Assembly (NCBI GenBank): GCA_022840285.1
Contig: JALHIE010000034.1
Coordinates: 1-28,984, forward strand
Direction: 5' to 3'
DNA: 28,984 bases
Source: Porphyromonadaceae bacterium
Lineage (GTDB): Bacteria > Bacteroidota > Bacteroidia > Bacteroidales > Dysgonomonadaceae
The translations under genes were made by a program, and so were the position numbers. Shown piece after piece: positions 8,749 through 17,242 of this stretch. The notes beneath the pieces were generated by a model that saw only the letters and a program-made list of their open reading frames with translations, made no database searches and was not told where the DNA came from. The first letter of the stretch is position 1. Every line of letters begins with the position of its first letter.

Positions 8749-9939
8749 ATGAAAAATTCAATATACATATTGTTGACACTCATGTTTGTGATGGCCTCCT
8801 GCGCAGATGAAAGCAGAGATAATACTGTCGTAAAGCCGAAACCGATACAAAACGCCCAATTTAAACCGTTGAGTGGCGGAGGAGTGATTTATTATGATAT
8901 ACCCGACGATGAAAGCATTCATTTCGTCAAAGCAGAATATGCGTTAAATACAGGTAAAGTGATCACCAGAGCTTCTTCATTTTACTCTGATTCAATCGTA
9001 ATTGACGGATTTGATGATTCTGAAGAGCATGCTGTCAAGTTATATTGTGTGAATTTTGAAGGAGTTACATCCGATCCATATACGTTGAAGATTCGAACAG
9101 AAGGATCACCTTTGGCAGAAATTCTGAATACCTTTCAGATATCTCCCAGCTTCTCATCTGCAAAATTGTCCTGGGAAAATGAAACCGGGCTTTGGATTCA
9201 AGTGGTTTTAGAGATTACAACTAAGGATAAAACCGTGGTACAGACCGAATATAGCATGTTGGAAGGAATGAACGAGATGTGGATCAGAAACCTGGCAAAT
9301 GAAGAATACCTGTTTGCTGCCTATTTAAAAGATCGTTATGGAAATTTAAGCGCTAAGGTTAATTTGGGATCCTTTATTCCGTTGGTTGATTACAAATTGG
9401 ATAAATCAACGTGGGACTATATACCCAATGATGAACTTCCGGAAGGAATGGAAAACGCAGATCTCCTTTTTCAGGAGGGGCGTATTACAAAATTTTGGGA
9501 TGATATGATTGACGATGTGATGGAAAATAACCTCAATTATTTCTATTCATCCAAGGGTTTTCCTTTTTCCTATTTCATTGATCTGGGGAGAAGCGTAAAA
9601 ATCAGCAAAGTAAAGGTCTGGCAAAGAGAATCCAACTGGCAAATACAGCCATACTACTACAACGGTCAAAATGTAAAGACTTTTGAAATATGGATTAGCA
9701 ATGACAAAATAAACTGGGAAAGAGTCAGAAGAGCAACTATACTGAAACCTGCCAATCAAACGACAGCGTACGAAGAAGCCAGAGAAGGGCATGAATTTCT
9801 GATTTATGAAGATGATCCGCGTTTTACGCCAGAATTTAGGTATCTGGAATTCAGAGGTATTGAGACTTTCGGTATGGGTGATCAATATGCAACATTATCT
9901 GAAATTACGCTTTTCGGTATTGAAGAAAAAGATTTTTAA
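8749..9939 (+). CDS. Surface lipoprotein, DUF4959/DUF5126/DUF5000 type
   Basis: A 396-aa lipoprotein with lipobox Cys18 (VMASC). From memory of the families it has the three-part layout common beside SusC/D pairs: an N-terminal DUF4959-like beta domain (VIYYDIPDDESIHFVKAEY ... VKLYCVNFEGV), a middle DUF5126-like domain (FQISPSFSSAKLSWENETG ... AAYLKDRYGNLS) and a C-terminal discoidin-like (F5/8 type C, DUF5000) domain (FSYFIDLGRSVKISKVKVWQ ... FEIWISND). It probably binds glycan at the cell surface. The longer ORF opens at 8692 inside the SusD gene; I chose the ATG at 8749 because the signal peptide starts there. The gap to SusD is 19 bp and to the next lipoprotein 10 bp. Confidence 0.85.
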   Translation: MKNSIYILLTLMFVMASCADESRDNTVVKPKPIQNAQFKPLSGGGVIYYDIPDDESIHFVKAEYALNTGKVITRASSFYSDSIVIDGFDDSEEHAVKLYCVNFEGVTSDPYTLKIRTEGSPLAEILNTFQISPSFSSAKLSWENETGLWIQVVLEITTKDKTVVQTEYSMLEGMNEMWIRNLANEEYLFAAYLKDRYGNLSAKVNLGSFIPLVDYKLDKSTWDYIPNDELPEGMENADLLFQEGRITKFWDDMIDDVMENNLNYFYSSKGFPFSYFIDLGRSVKISKVKVWQRESNWQIQPYYYNGQNVKTFEIWISNDKINWERVRRATILKPANQTTAYEEAREGHEFLIYEDDPRFTPEFRYLEFRGIETFGMGDQYATLSEITLFGIEEKDF

Positions 9940-9949
9940 TTATTGAACA

Positions 9950-11251
9950 ATGAAAAAGATTAAATTTTTTATACTCGCTATCGTTGCAATTGGCTTTATG
10001 TCATCCTGTGTTGATTCGTTGGAGACATATGAAAATTATGACAGCGGTTTGAGATATTCCAGCAGAATCAGTAATCTGCACGGAGAAATCGGAATTGAAA
10101 AAGTGAAACTCTCGTGGATAAATCCGACAGACAAGGTGGCAAGTAAAATACGTATTGAATATGGAGACAGCCTTTTTGTGGAGACGGATCACCTTGTTTC
10201 GGATTATACGATTGAGAATTTGTCATCGGGGGGAGGATATGAGTTCACTGTATACACAGTCGATCAATTCGGCAATAAATCGGTGGGCAGCACCATTTTC
10301 CTGAGGCCATACTCTCAATCGTACATATCAACTTTTGTTGAAAGTGTTACCACCGTTAAACCCACATCCAGTATACAGGATGAAGATTTGATCATAAAAT
10401 GGAGTAATCTACTCGGAAACTCTTTCTTACGATACACAGGTAAAATGAGTTGCACCTACACCATCAACAACGAGTCGGTATCGGAAGTACTTTATTCCGG
10501 AAATTCCAATAACGAGCATGTGATCATCCCTGATATCGCTTCTCCGACCACGATTGATTTTGAATTCACAATGAAATATTTCCCTATCATTAACAATACC
10601 CTTGTAACAGATACAGTGTCTAAAACGGAAAAGATAAAAATAATTGTGGATTATCCTATTGAAAATGTCTTTGAGAAAATCGATCACAGTCTCTGCAGGC
10701 AAGTCACAACCATACCTTTCGATAACACAACCCAACATAGTAGTGGATATGGTTTTTACAACTTGTTTGATGGAAGTAACAACAACGTATGGATAACGGC
10801 CAGGCCTGATGTTGATCCTGTAAATGGCGGTAATGCTCAGAACAATTACGAATACCCCGTTTCCTTTACAATTGATTTAGGAAGAGCCACGCCCATATCT
10901 GCTATAGAGTTTACTGGATGGGAAGATTATTCTCAGGCACCAAAGAAGTTTGAAATTTGGGGGAGCGGTGATTTGATGACAGGCAAACCCGATTCATATT
11001 GGGCTACCACCATACCTGGAGAATGGCAAAACGATTGGCATAACCTTGCCATGTGCGATACAGATGATTTCAATCGTCCGAGCATACGATATAACATCAA
11101 TCCGGAGAAACATAAAGTTCGTTACATTCGTTTTTTAGTACACGAAATATACAAACTTCATGTACAGTGGGGCGGCGTCTACATTAGAATTGCCATGGGT
11201 GAAATGATGATCTATAAACAACCTGGAATGATATCAAGAATTGAGTATTAA
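9950..11251 (+). CDS. Surface lipoprotein, DUF4998-like plus discoidin domain
   Basis: A 433-aa lipoprotein with lipobox Cys20 (FMSSC). The first part (about 30-115) looks like a fibronectin-like DUF4998 domain (ISNLHGEIGIEKVKLSWINP ... YTIENLSSGGGYEFTVYTVD). The last part (about 265-425) is discoidin-like, with SFTIDLGRATPISAIEFTGW, KKFEIWGSGD and VRYIRFLVHE. The middle stretch is unassigned beta-rich sequence. It is a likely surface glycan-binding partner of SusC/D and a functional neighbour of the preceding lipoprotein, whose C-terminal domain it resembles in layout. A hairpin directly after the stop may limit read-through into the next gene. Confidence 0.82.
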   Translation: MKKIKFFILAIVAIGFMSSCVDSLETYENYDSGLRYSSRISNLHGEIGIEKVKLSWINPTDKVASKIRIEYGDSLFVETDHLVSDYTIENLSSGGGYEFTVYTVDQFGNKSVGSTIFLRPYSQSYISTFVESVTTVKPTSSIQDEDLIIKWSNLLGNSFLRYTGKMSCTYTINNESVSEVLYSGNSNNEHVIIPDIASPTTIDFEFTMKYFPIINNTLVTDTVSKTEKIKIIVDYPIENVFEKIDHSLCRQVTTIPFDNTTQHSSGYGFYNLFDGSNNNVWITARPDVDPVNGGNAQNNYEYPVSFTIDLGRATPISAIEFTGWEDYSQAPKKFEIWGSGDLMTGKPDSYWATTIPGEWQNDWHNLAMCDTDDFNRPSIRYNINPEKHKVRYIRFLVHEIYKLHVQWGGVYIRIAMGEMMIYKQPGMISRIEY

Positions 11252-11260
11252 ATTTAAATG

Positions 11261-11301
11261 ACGGATCCGTTGTGATAGGAAATTACTTCGGATCCGTTTA
11301 T
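11261..11301 (+). terminator. Intra-operon hairpin with a short T-rich tail
   Basis: ACGGATCCG (11261-11269) pairs perfectly with CGGATCCGT (11289-11297) across a 19-base loop, and TTATTTT follows. It sits in the 80-base gap between the second lipoprotein and the exported protein gene. It could be a partial terminator or an RNA-stability element that sets lower expression of the two distal genes. Confidence 0.5.
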
Positions 11302-11331
11302 TTTCAACCCAAAAAATCAGATTTGACAAAC

Positions 11332-13512
11332 ATGAGTGTAAAAACAGGGAGACTAATCAGCTTATGCATGCTTATCTTTTTAACATGCACAATCACGATG
11401 ACGAATGCATCAACAGGCAGAAATAAGGGGACTCTTCATATATTTACATCTGACAAAACAAGTGATATTATCACAATTATCAAGAGAGGAATCGATGTAA
11501 AGGTATATCCATCTACTGACATTGAAACGCATCTGTTGAAAGCAAAAACCGGAGATGGGGTGCTAATACTTTCGGGTGCATACCCAATAGAAAAGGTGAA
11601 AATTGAGGAGGCGGTATATTCAATCATACTGAAAAAAAAACTGCATGCCTATATCGAGTTTCCCTCGTATGTTCCCGGGATTGTTTTTGGAGAAATTGTG
11701 AAACCATCGCAGCTGCGCGCCGTCGTTAGTTCCGAATTTTTCGAGCATATGCCTGAGAACCAAAGTATTCTTGGAATAAACGGATTACATTATATTTCCA
11801 CATCATCCCAGATTGAGTCAACGCATATTGTAGCAGCCAAAGTTGCCGGATTCGATTCTGCCATCTATGGACTACCTGCTAAGACAGACCCATTGCTATT
11901 CGAAATCCCCGATAGCCAACTATTGATTTCAACAACAAGTTTCAGCAATTTTGTATCAGGAAGATATGCCCCTCAACAAACATGGGGAGCTATATGGGAA
12001 AAGATACTGGAATATGTTCTTCCCGGAGAAAAAATAAAAAAACCGGTTTGGGAGCCTGAAGTAACGGTGACTTACAAGAAAAAGGAAAAGCTACCTCGAA
12101 ATTTTCAAATAAAAAGTATCCAACGGGGGATTGATTGGTATTCAAACGCTAAAATGCTTGTTGCCGGGTCATGTGCTGACTCCTTGCAAAGCCTGATCGA
12201 TTCAGGAATTGAACGAATCGAATGGAGTGAAGACATTCTGTTGGGCGATGGCAGTAAAGGTAGTCTGGAATGTATCTTCTCAGAAATCAATGACAAAGGC
12301 AGTCAACCGATAGGAATTATTGTACGAGGCGATTGTGTAAGCGAAACAGCAATGGCTCACGCAGTATCGGGTGAGGTATTGAACAATAAAGAATTGAAAA
12401 GAATTGCCCAGAATCTGATCGATTTCTATCTTTTCGACTCATCAGCCATGAAAAATGAATATGGAGACCCGAATCACCCCGCATATGGACTGATACCATG
12501 GGGTATAAGCAACCACAACTGGTACAAGGCCAGCTATGGCGACGATAACGCACGCTTTATCCTTGCATCCCTTACAACATCAGCAATTTTACAAACAGAC
12601 AGATGGGATGAAAAATTGATGAGATCCTTACTGGCTCTATATAGAACTACCGGCATAAATGGGTTCCGGGGTGACAGAATCGATCTGGCACAATTCACAG
12701 CAAATGGATGGGAACATTACTTTGAACGTGATATCATCAACCTGAGTCCTCATTTCGAATCATATCTGTGGGCTTGTTTTTTATGGGCTTACCATACAAC
12801 TGGAGATAAAATGTTTTTGGAAAAAGCAGAGACAGGGATCAACATACTTATGGAAAACTATCCGAACAAGTTAGTATGGACAAATGGACTGGCTCAGGAA
12901 AAAGCGAGGATGCTGCTCCCCCTGTCATGGTTGGTTCGTGTAAAAAACACAGCTGAAAACAGGGAAATGTTACGCACTGTTGTATACGATATCCTTGCAT
13001 TACAGGATAGCAGCGGAGCCATCAGAGAAGAACTTGGAAGTATCGAAATGGGTAAATATCCACCACCACAAACCAATGAGGCATACGGGAGCAATGAAGC
13101 CTCCTTGATTGCACAAAACGGTGATCCTGTTTCAGATCTTCTCTACACCACCAATTTTGCATTTTTGGGATTACACGAGGCATCGTACGTTTTAAACGAT
13201 CCTGAATTAGATAAAGCTGTTAATCGCCTCGCACGATTTTTATCGAGAATACAAGTGAAATCCGAGAAACATCCAGAGGTAGACGGAGGGTGGATGCGTG
13301 CATTTGATTACGAAAAATTTGAACATTGGGGTTCTAACGCTGATGCCGGTTGGGGTGCGTGGGCAATCGAGTCAGGCTGGACACAGGGATGGATTGTATC
13401 AATTCTATCTATGAGAGAAATGAATACTTCTTTATGGCGACTGACTGAAACATCTGATATCGGCAAGTACCATGAAAAATTAAAATTAGAAATGCTTCAT
13501 CAAACAAAATAA
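11332..13512 (+). CDS. Exported protein of unknown function, toroid-like C-half
   Basis: I do not recognise a named family for this 726-aa protein. It starts with a signal peptide (MSVKTGRLISLCMLIFLTC, cleavage near TNA-S) without a lipobox, so it is probably periplasmic. Residues about 40-240 look like an alpha/beta domain with alternating short strands (DGVLILSGAYP, GIVFGEIV, GFDSAIYGLP), reminiscent of glutamine-amidotransferase-like or galactosidase trimerisation domains. Residues about 260-700 are helical with regularly spaced aromatic and WGAWAIESGWTQGW-type segments, suggesting an (alpha/alpha)6 glycosidase-like toroid. Conserved-looking acids (YGDDNARF, GDRIDLAQ, VDGGWMRAFDYE) are candidates for catalysis. 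The ORF opens 60 bases earlier at 11272, but that segment lies in the hairpin and lacks a signal, so ATG 11332 is preferred. It is followed after 2 bp by the GH43 gene, which supports a glycan-degrading role by context only. Confidence 0.7.
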   Translation: MSVKTGRLISLCMLIFLTCTITMTNASTGRNKGTLHIFTSDKTSDIITIIKRGIDVKVYPSTDIETHLLKAKTGDGVLILSGAYPIEKVKIEEAVYSIILKKKLHAYIEFPSYVPGIVFGEIVKPSQLRAVVSSEFFEHMPENQSILGINGLHYISTSSQIESTHIVAAKVAGFDSAIYGLPAKTDPLLFEIPDSQLLISTTSFSNFVSGRYAPQQTWGAIWEKILEYVLPGEKIKKPVWEPEVTVTYKKKEKLPRNFQIKSIQRGIDWYSNAKMLVAGSCADSLQSLIDSGIERIEWSEDILLGDGSKGSLECIFSEINDKGSQPIGIIVRGDCVSETAMAHAVSGEVLNNKELKRIAQNLIDFYLFDSSAMKNEYGDPNHPAYGLIPWGISNHNWYKASYGDDNARFILASLTTSAILQTDRWDEKLMRSLLALYRTTGINGFRGDRIDLAQFTANGWEHYFERDIINLSPHFESYLWACFLWAYHTTGDKMFLEKAETGINILMENYPNKLVWTNGLAQEKARMLLPLSWLVRVKNTAENREMLRTVVYDILALQDSSGAIREELGSIEMGKYPPPQTNEAYGSNEASLIAQNGDPVSDLLYTTNFAFLGLHEASYVLNDPELDKAVNRLARFLSRIQVKSEKHPEVDGGWMRAFDYEKFEHWGSNADAGWGAWAIESGWTQGWIVSILSMREMNTSLWRLTETSDIGKYHEKLKLEMLHQTK

Positions 13513-13514
13513 AA

Positions 13515-15104
13515 ATGCAAAAAAACACCGTGAAATTGTTTTTAAACACTTTTTTTTACCTGCTTTTTTTCTGTGTGATTTCATGTCAATCCGGAGAATA
13601 TAAAACACCTGCAGATAATGAAATCATACCCAAGATTACTTCTCTATCCAGCAATGAAGGAGCGGAAGGTGATAAAGTCATTCTATCCGGCAACGGATTT
13701 AGTTCTTTCTCAGTAGTGATGTTTGGAAGCGAAAAAGCAACCATTGTTCGATTCACAACTACGGAGATTGAAGTAATTGTTCCTACAGGTCAAAACAGTG
13801 TAATTATAAGGGTTTACAATGGAGCACTCACGTCCAATTCCATAACTTTCACTTACACACTATCAACACCGGTAATAACAACTATTTCAAAAGATGAAGG
13901 CATTGAGAATGATACAATTAAAATTTCAGGTAGAAACTTCAACAATGCGTCTACTGTTTTTTTTGAAAAAGAGAAGAGACGCACAAAAGCCAACCTAATT
14001 GATATAACCTCCACTGAAATTCGGGTAAAGATACCATCATTACTTCAGACGGGATCAGTAAATATCAAAGTTTATAACGGAAATAGAGAATCAAACCCTT
14101 TCAGTATTGTAATTCTCGCCTCTTATGTTAATCCGGTATTTAAGCCCATACTGGCTGATCCAACCTTTATCAAAGATCCGATTTCAGGAAATTTTTTCGC
14201 CTACGGTACCGCTGATTACTGGCATACTGATAAGCAATCCCATTTGGTCGCCATTGTAAGATCCGACAATTTCACTTCCTGGAATTATATTCGAGATGCC
14301 TTTAATTCTAAACCTACCTGGAAAGCCGAATCCAGTGCGGGTTTATGGGCTCCCGATATCAATTATGTCAATGGGAAATATTACCTCTACTATTCCTATT
14401 CCACATGGGGTGACCCGGATCCCGGAATTGGGCTGGCAATTGCAGATAGGCCAGAAGGGCCGTTCAATGATCTGGGAAAGCTTTTTTTGTCCAGTGAGAT
14501 TGATGTTAGAAATTCCATTGATCCATTTTATTATGAAGAAAATGGAAAAAAATACCTGTTTTGGGGGAGTTATAGAAACAATTCAATTCAATCAAAATGG
14601 GGTATCTACGTTACTGAACTCTCTGAAGATGCGAAATCTGTTGCAAATTTGGCAGAGATCGTAAAGATTGCTGCATCAGATTTTGAAGGTGTTGTCATCC
14701 ACAAAAGGGGTAATTATTATTATTTCTTTGGCTCAAGGGGAGGTTGTTGCGCTGGAATCCATTCTACCTATCATATGTTGGTTGGCCGTTCAACTTCTCT
14801 AAAAGGGCCATATTTTGATCAGAAAGGTAAAAATTTAGCTAAAGTAAATGGCGCAGGAACAACAGTTTTAAGAGGAAATTCAGTGTTTATCGGACCCGGA
14901 CATGCTTCCAGGATAATTACCGACAAAGAAGGAAATGATTGGATTTTATATCATGCAATGCTAAACAATGCAAATTTAGCTCAAATAGATGGGGTAAACC
15001 AGCGAGCATTGATGCTTGATAAGGTGAATTGGTCTGACGACGGATGGCCAATCGTCAACAACGGTACACCGTCGTTTGAAAGGATAACTTCACCAAAATT
15101 TTAA
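13515..15104 (+). CDS. GH43 arabinanase-like lipoprotein with two IPT/TIG domains
   Basis: A 529-aa lipoprotein (lipobox Cys24, VISC). Two IPT/TIG immunoglobulin-like repeats (about 38-115 and 118-201, each beginning P-x-I-T-x-[IL]-S-x-[DN]-E-G) hold the enzyme off the membrane. The five-bladed propeller of GH43 follows (about 208-525). The catalytic set is visible: base Asp215 in LADPTF, Asp336 in NSIDPFYY and acid Glu391 in DFEGVV, plus His463 in GPGHAS at the usual metal or water site. LWAPDINYVNGKYYLYYS and the closing DGWPIVNNGTPS resemble endo-1,5-alpha-L-arabinanases, but exo-arabinosidase or xylosidase activity cannot be excluded. It is probably surface-exposed. It is the last gene before the terminator, 2 bp after the preceding gene and likely translated with it. 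Confidence 0.9.
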   Translation: MQKNTVKLFLNTFFYLLFFCVISCQSGEYKTPADNEIIPKITSLSSNEGAEGDKVILSGNGFSSFSVVMFGSEKATIVRFTTTEIEVIVPTGQNSVIIRVYNGALTSNSITFTYTLSTPVITTISKDEGIENDTIKISGRNFNNASTVFFEKEKRRTKANLIDITSTEIRVKIPSLLQTGSVNIKVYNGNRESNPFSIVILASYVNPVFKPILADPTFIKDPISGNFFAYGTADYWHTDKQSHLVAIVRSDNFTSWNYIRDAFNSKPTWKAESSAGLWAPDINYVNGKYYLYYSYSTWGDPDPGIGLAIADRPEGPFNDLGKLFLSSEIDVRNSIDPFYYEENGKKYLFWGSYRNNSIQSKWGIYVTELSEDAKSVANLAEIVKIAASDFEGVVIHKRGNYYYFFGSRGGCCAGIHSTYHMLVGRSTSLKGPYFDQKGKNLAKVNGAGTTVLRGNSVFIGPGHASRIITDKEGNDWILYHAMLNNANLAQIDGVNQRALMLDKVNWSDDGWPIVNNGTPSFERITSPKF

Positions 15105-15129
15105 ATATCTTTACAATTCACTGGAAATT

Positions 15130-15171
15130 AAAATAGCATCATATAAAACAAGCATTTGTTGCTATTTTTTT
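15130..15171 (+). terminator. Terminator of the PUL operon
   Basis: AAAATAGCA (15130-15138) pairs perfectly with TGCTATTTT (15160-15168) and runs into further Ts. An inner ACAA-GCAT-TTGT stem lies inside the loop. It separates the GH43 gene from the sugar porter, which therefore probably has its own promoter. Only a weak -7-like TCGCTTTG at 15196-15203 is seen. Confidence 0.7.
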
Positions 15172-15233
15172 AAAAAGACACTATCATTTACTTTCTCGCT
15201 TTGAAATACTTCTCTTTTCAAGATAACGAAACA

Positions 15234-16640
15234 ATGCAAAAAACAAATAACCTTTATTATGTCACTTTCCTTTCGGTTGTAGCGGCTTTAGGCGGCTTTC
15301 TGTTCGGGTACGATACCGCGGTAATTTCCGGTACTGTTTCGCAGGTTTCAACCCAATTTTCACTCACTTCGCTGCAGAGTGGATGGTATGTTGGGTGCGC
15401 CTTGGTAGGTTCAATCATAGGTGTACTTTTTGCCGGGGCGCTGAGCGACCGCTTTGGTCGAAAAAGAACCATGATCCTCTCTGCCATCCTCTTCACGCTA
15501 TCTGCTGTGGGCTGTGCCATTTCGTCCAGCCTCGACCAGCTAGTGCTTTATCGCATTGTCGGCGGGATAGGTATCGGGATTGTCTCCATCGTATGCCCAC
15601 TCTACATCTCTGAAGTTTCACCCGCATCACACCGGGGTCGCATGGTATCGCTATACCAACTTGCGGTAACCGTAGGTTTTCTCGGGGCTTACCTGATGAA
15701 CTACTCCTTACTCAATTTTTCGGTAGGTTTCTCGTCCAACAATGCGTTATTTCAGAAGATATTTGGCACTGAAGTCTGGCGGGGTATGCTTGGTGCTGAA
15801 ACAGTACCCGCATTAATGTTCTTCTTGATCATCTTTTTAATCCCGGAAAGCCCCAGGTGGTTACTTGTAAAAAACCTGGAAAGCAAAGCCATTTCTATTT
15901 TTTCCAAGATTTACAACGACACTTCGGTTATCGCACATCAAATCAACGAAACGAAATCGATGTTGCAATCAGAAAGAAAATCAGACTGGAAAATATTGCT
16001 CACTCCGGGTATCTTCCGCGCAGTAATCATCGGTGTTGCCATTGCTATGCTGGGCCAATTTATGGGTGTGAATGCTGTATTGTATTACGGGCCTTCCATC
16101 TTTGAAACCAGTGGCCTCTCCAGCGGAGACTCCCTTTTCTACCAATCGCTTATCGGCATGGTAAATATGGGAACAAGTGTACTGGCACTCCTGATCATCG
16201 ATAAGATTGGACGTAAAAAACTGGTATATGTTGGAGTTTCCGGCATGATCATATCACTTCTCATGATTGGTTTTTACTTCATGACGGGTGAATCGTTAGG
16301 ACTGTCGAGCATCTTCTTGCTGGTTTGCTTTTTGCTCTACATTTTCTTTACTGCCGGATCTATCAGTGCCGTTATCTTCGTATTCCTCTCGGAGATGTAC
16401 CCCACCCAAATCCGTGGCACGGCTATGTCTATCGCAGGATTATCGCTCTGGATAGGAACCTACCTCATTGGACAACTTACACCCTGGATGCTCGATACAC
16501 TTACTCCTGCCGGCACTTTCTTCCTTTTCGCCTTTATGTGCCTCCCCTATATGTTAATTGTATGGAGACTGATGCCAGAAACAGCCGGCAAATCACTGGA
16601 AGACATCGAAAGGTATTGGTTGAAATCAAAAAAAGGGTAA
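15234..16640 (+). CDS. Sugar porter family MFS transporter
   Basis: A 468-aa inner-membrane protein with 12 predicted helices that imports a monosaccharide, probably with protons. Sugar-porter signatures are all present: GYDTAVISG in helix 1, GALSDRFGRKR after helix 2, RGRMVSLYQL around helix 5, PESPRWL after helix 6, DKIGRKKL after helix 8 and PETAGKSLEDIE after helix 12. It resembles XylE/AraE-like proteins, so arabinose or xylose is plausible next to a GH43 enzyme, but the specificity is not shown. The frame opens at a TTG at 15201; ATG 15234 (MQKTNNLYYVTFLSVVAALG) is the better start. It is intact and more GC-rich than the PUL core. Confidence 0.93.
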   Translation: MQKTNNLYYVTFLSVVAALGGFLFGYDTAVISGTVSQVSTQFSLTSLQSGWYVGCALVGSIIGVLFAGALSDRFGRKRTMILSAILFTLSAVGCAISSSLDQLVLYRIVGGIGIGIVSIVCPLYISEVSPASHRGRMVSLYQLAVTVGFLGAYLMNYSLLNFSVGFSSNNALFQKIFGTEVWRGMLGAETVPALMFFLIIFLIPESPRWLLVKNLESKAISIFSKIYNDTSVIAHQINETKSMLQSERKSDWKILLTPGIFRAVIIGVAIAMLGQFMGVNAVLYYGPSIFETSGLSSGDSLFYQSLIGMVNMGTSVLALLIIDKIGRKKLVYVGVSGMIISLLMIGFYFMTGESLGLSSIFLLVCFLLYIFFTAGSISAVIFVFLSEMYPTQIRGTAMSIAGLSLWIGTYLIGQLTPWMLDTLTPAGTFFLFAFMCLPYMLIVWRLMPETAGKSLEDIERYWLKSKKG

Positions 16641-16681
16641 GGAAATACCTGGATACTGAATATATCATAAATTAAGTTGAG

Positions 16682-16719
16682 CCCAAGGATGGAGGTAATT
16701 ATTTATCGCTATCTTTGGG
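16682..16719. terminator. Imperfect inverted repeat after the sugar porter
   Basis: CCCAAGGAT (16682-16690) and ATCTTTGGG (16711-16719) pair with one G-T wobble across a 20-base loop, 41 bases after the porter stop. No T run follows. It could be a weak terminator or an operator. The right arm overlaps a TATCTTTG box. Confidence 0.3.
16710..16717 (+). promoter_or_regulatory. Candidate -7 box upstream of the broken nan genes
   Basis: TATCTTTG matches TAnnTTTG and lies about 150 bases before the GH20 remnant. No -33 element is found at standard spacing, so the call rests on the single box. Confidence 0.3.
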
Positions 16720-16863
16720 TCCTTAATTAATATCCTTTCTCATCCGGTGGATAGAATCGACAAGACCCAGCTTATGAATAACGTACAGTTGATTGATCTA
16801 CACACGCCTCTGCATCTCCGCAAACCCATAACTTTTTGGGGAACACCAAATACCAATAAACGG

Positions 16864-17242
16864 ATGATCAGAGTTAGCCCTTTCCCGCTACTGTTTTCTT
16901 TGCTGTTTCTTTCTTGTTCTGCCATAAAGAAAGATTATGTACCCGCAGTGCTGCCTTTGTGCGGACCATCGGGAACGACATGCAATCTCCCGAGGGAATG
17001 AAAACACTGAAGCGGTTGACGGAGGAAATCTGTACCGAAGTATTTCCCGACGCACCCTGAATCCATACCGGAACCGATAAAGTACACCCGGAGATGGTGG
17101 CACACGTCCGGAGGCTCGGCAAGAGGGTCATCTTCTGAAATCTCGGATAGGAATACAGGCCCGTCAACCCATTCCGGTGAAACTGAAACCCGGCGTTCGT
17201 GCACCGGTAACCGTAAAAGGAGAGATAAAGTATGAAAGATAA
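16864..17242 (+). pseudogene. GH20 beta-hexosaminidase remnant, deleted and frame-broken
   Basis: Three pieces of a former lipoprotein glycosidase can be read in three frames. Piece 1 (16864 to about 16958) is a lipoprotein signal with lipobox (LLFLSC) then SAIKKDYVPAVLPL, a typical GH20 N-terminus. Piece 2 (about 16959-17165, another frame) reads RTIGNDMQSPEGMKTLKRL, then EEICTEVFPDAP, stop, IHTGTDKV, HPEMVAHVRRLGKRVIF, stop, NLG, stop, EYRP. This matches the GH20 catalytic region, with the catalytic Asp-Glu pair changed to Asp-Lys and stops at 17058, 17136 and 17148. Piece 3 (17171-17242, a third frame) reads PVKLKPGVRAPVTVKGEIKY and ends 11 bases inside the next gene's start. At least 400 residues are missing, so it cannot encode an enzyme. 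In Bacteroidetes, GH20 genes commonly accompany sialic acid genes, which fits the next ORF. Confidence 0.75.
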
